This document shows, piece after piece, positions 32,943 through 33,064 of a stretch of 33,064 nt of DNA. This DNA comes from Bacteroidota bacterium (GTDB taxonomy: Bacteria; Bacteroidota; Bacteroidia; Cytophagales; Cytophagaceae), in the NCBI GenBank assembly GCA_023428135.1, contig JAEYZG010000020.1, positions 1 to 33,064 of the forward strand. Direction: 5' to 3'. A program made the translations under genes and the position numbers. The notes beneath the pieces are model-generated. The model made no database searches, was not told the origin of the DNA, and saw only the letters and a program-made list of their open reading frames with translations. Numbering within the stretch: position 1 is the stretch's first letter; every line of letters starts with the position of its first letter.

Positions 32943-33057
32943 CTGTCCGGTAAAAAAAATTAAAGGAGGCGATTAAGCCTCCTTTTTTGTTTGTAGCTTT
33001 CTGGTGACCAAACCTTAAACCCAAACAATGAACAAAAGTACTCATTTTACCGGACAG
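32943..33057. repeat. 115-bp element bounded by 13-bp perfect inverted repeats
   Basis: CTGTCCGGTAAAA (32943-32955) is exactly repeated inverted as TTTTACCGGACAG (33045-33057). The interior contains a terminator hairpin and no coding signal. The layout resembles a miniature inverted-repeat element (MITE) or the paired ends of an insertion sequence. No target-site duplication is visible, since only 7 bp remain to the right. No related transposase is in the window. Confidence 0.6.
32958..32988 (+). terminator. Terminator after the desaturase-family gene
   Basis: A perfect 9-bp stem (aaaggaggc with gcctccttt) with loop gattaa is followed by TTTTG and preceded by an A-run, so it can work in both directions. 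It lies inside the inverted-repeat element, 58 bp past the stop codon. Confidence 0.75.
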
Positions 33058-33064
33058 CCGATAT

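Noticed and set aside
32803..33045. Minus-strand open frame of 80 codons at the right edge
   Set aside because: It crosses the inverted-repeat element and its terminator hairpin and is antisense to the desaturase-family gene.

Overview
This AT-rich window is typical of a gliding, surface-active member of the Bacteroidota, most likely of the order Cytophagales (Cytophaga/Sporocytophaga type). Four observations support this. There is a PorP/SprF outer-membrane protein and a PorE-like OmpA protein of the type IX secretion system (T9SS). There is a giant secreted protein built from CHU-type Ig-like repeats. Several promoters have the Bacteroidota form TTTG-N19/20-TAnnTTTG, with no obvious Shine-Dalgarno sites. 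The 2-oxoacid dehydrogenase E1 is an alpha/beta fusion of the Bacteroidota type. The genus assignment is inference.

Layout. Positions 1-5250 form a secretion and cell-surface block: a very large repeat protein on the minus strand that runs off the left edge, and, divergently, a small basic exported protein followed by PorP/SprF, then an 800-base gap with no recognisable gene. Positions 5255-11859 lie on the minus strand: the PorE-like protein, tRNA-Cys(GCA), ribosomal protein S1 with a long structured leader, an NlpC/P60 hydrolase, smpB and tsaD. Positions 11869-19918 lie on the plus strand: a probable tamB / DUF2279 / DUF2027-Smr operon, then RNase P RNA (rnpB) with a near-ideal promoter, then an NtrC-like response regulator with no DNA-binding domain. 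Positions 20064-25341 hold a 41-residue lipoprotein, a LuxE-like acyl-protein synthetase-family enzyme, a lipoprotein, the fused E1 and a double DUF1573 protein. Positions 25446-29407 are alanine dehydrogenase, a CPBP-family membrane protein and an LTA-synthase-like sulfatase-fold enzyme. Positions 29404-33064 hold a standalone HsdR-N nuclease-like protein, AMP nucleosidase, Dps, a 45-residue membrane ORF, a sterol-desaturase-family enzyme, and a 115-bp element with perfect terminal inverted repeats.

Most of the region is core genome: translation (rpsA, tRNA-Cys, smpB, tsaD, rnpB), envelope biogenesis (tamB, LTA-synthase-like, NlpC/P60) and metabolism (E1, ald, AMP nucleosidase). There is no prophage, CRISPR array, toxin-antitoxin pair or complete transposon. 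I did not find a clearly new multi-gene system. The best leads are a pseudoknot-capable leader before rpsA, an apparent swap of the Mg-binding residues in the fused E1, the HTH-less sigma-54-type activator, two unlisted small membrane/lipoprotein genes, and the inverted-repeat element at the right edge.
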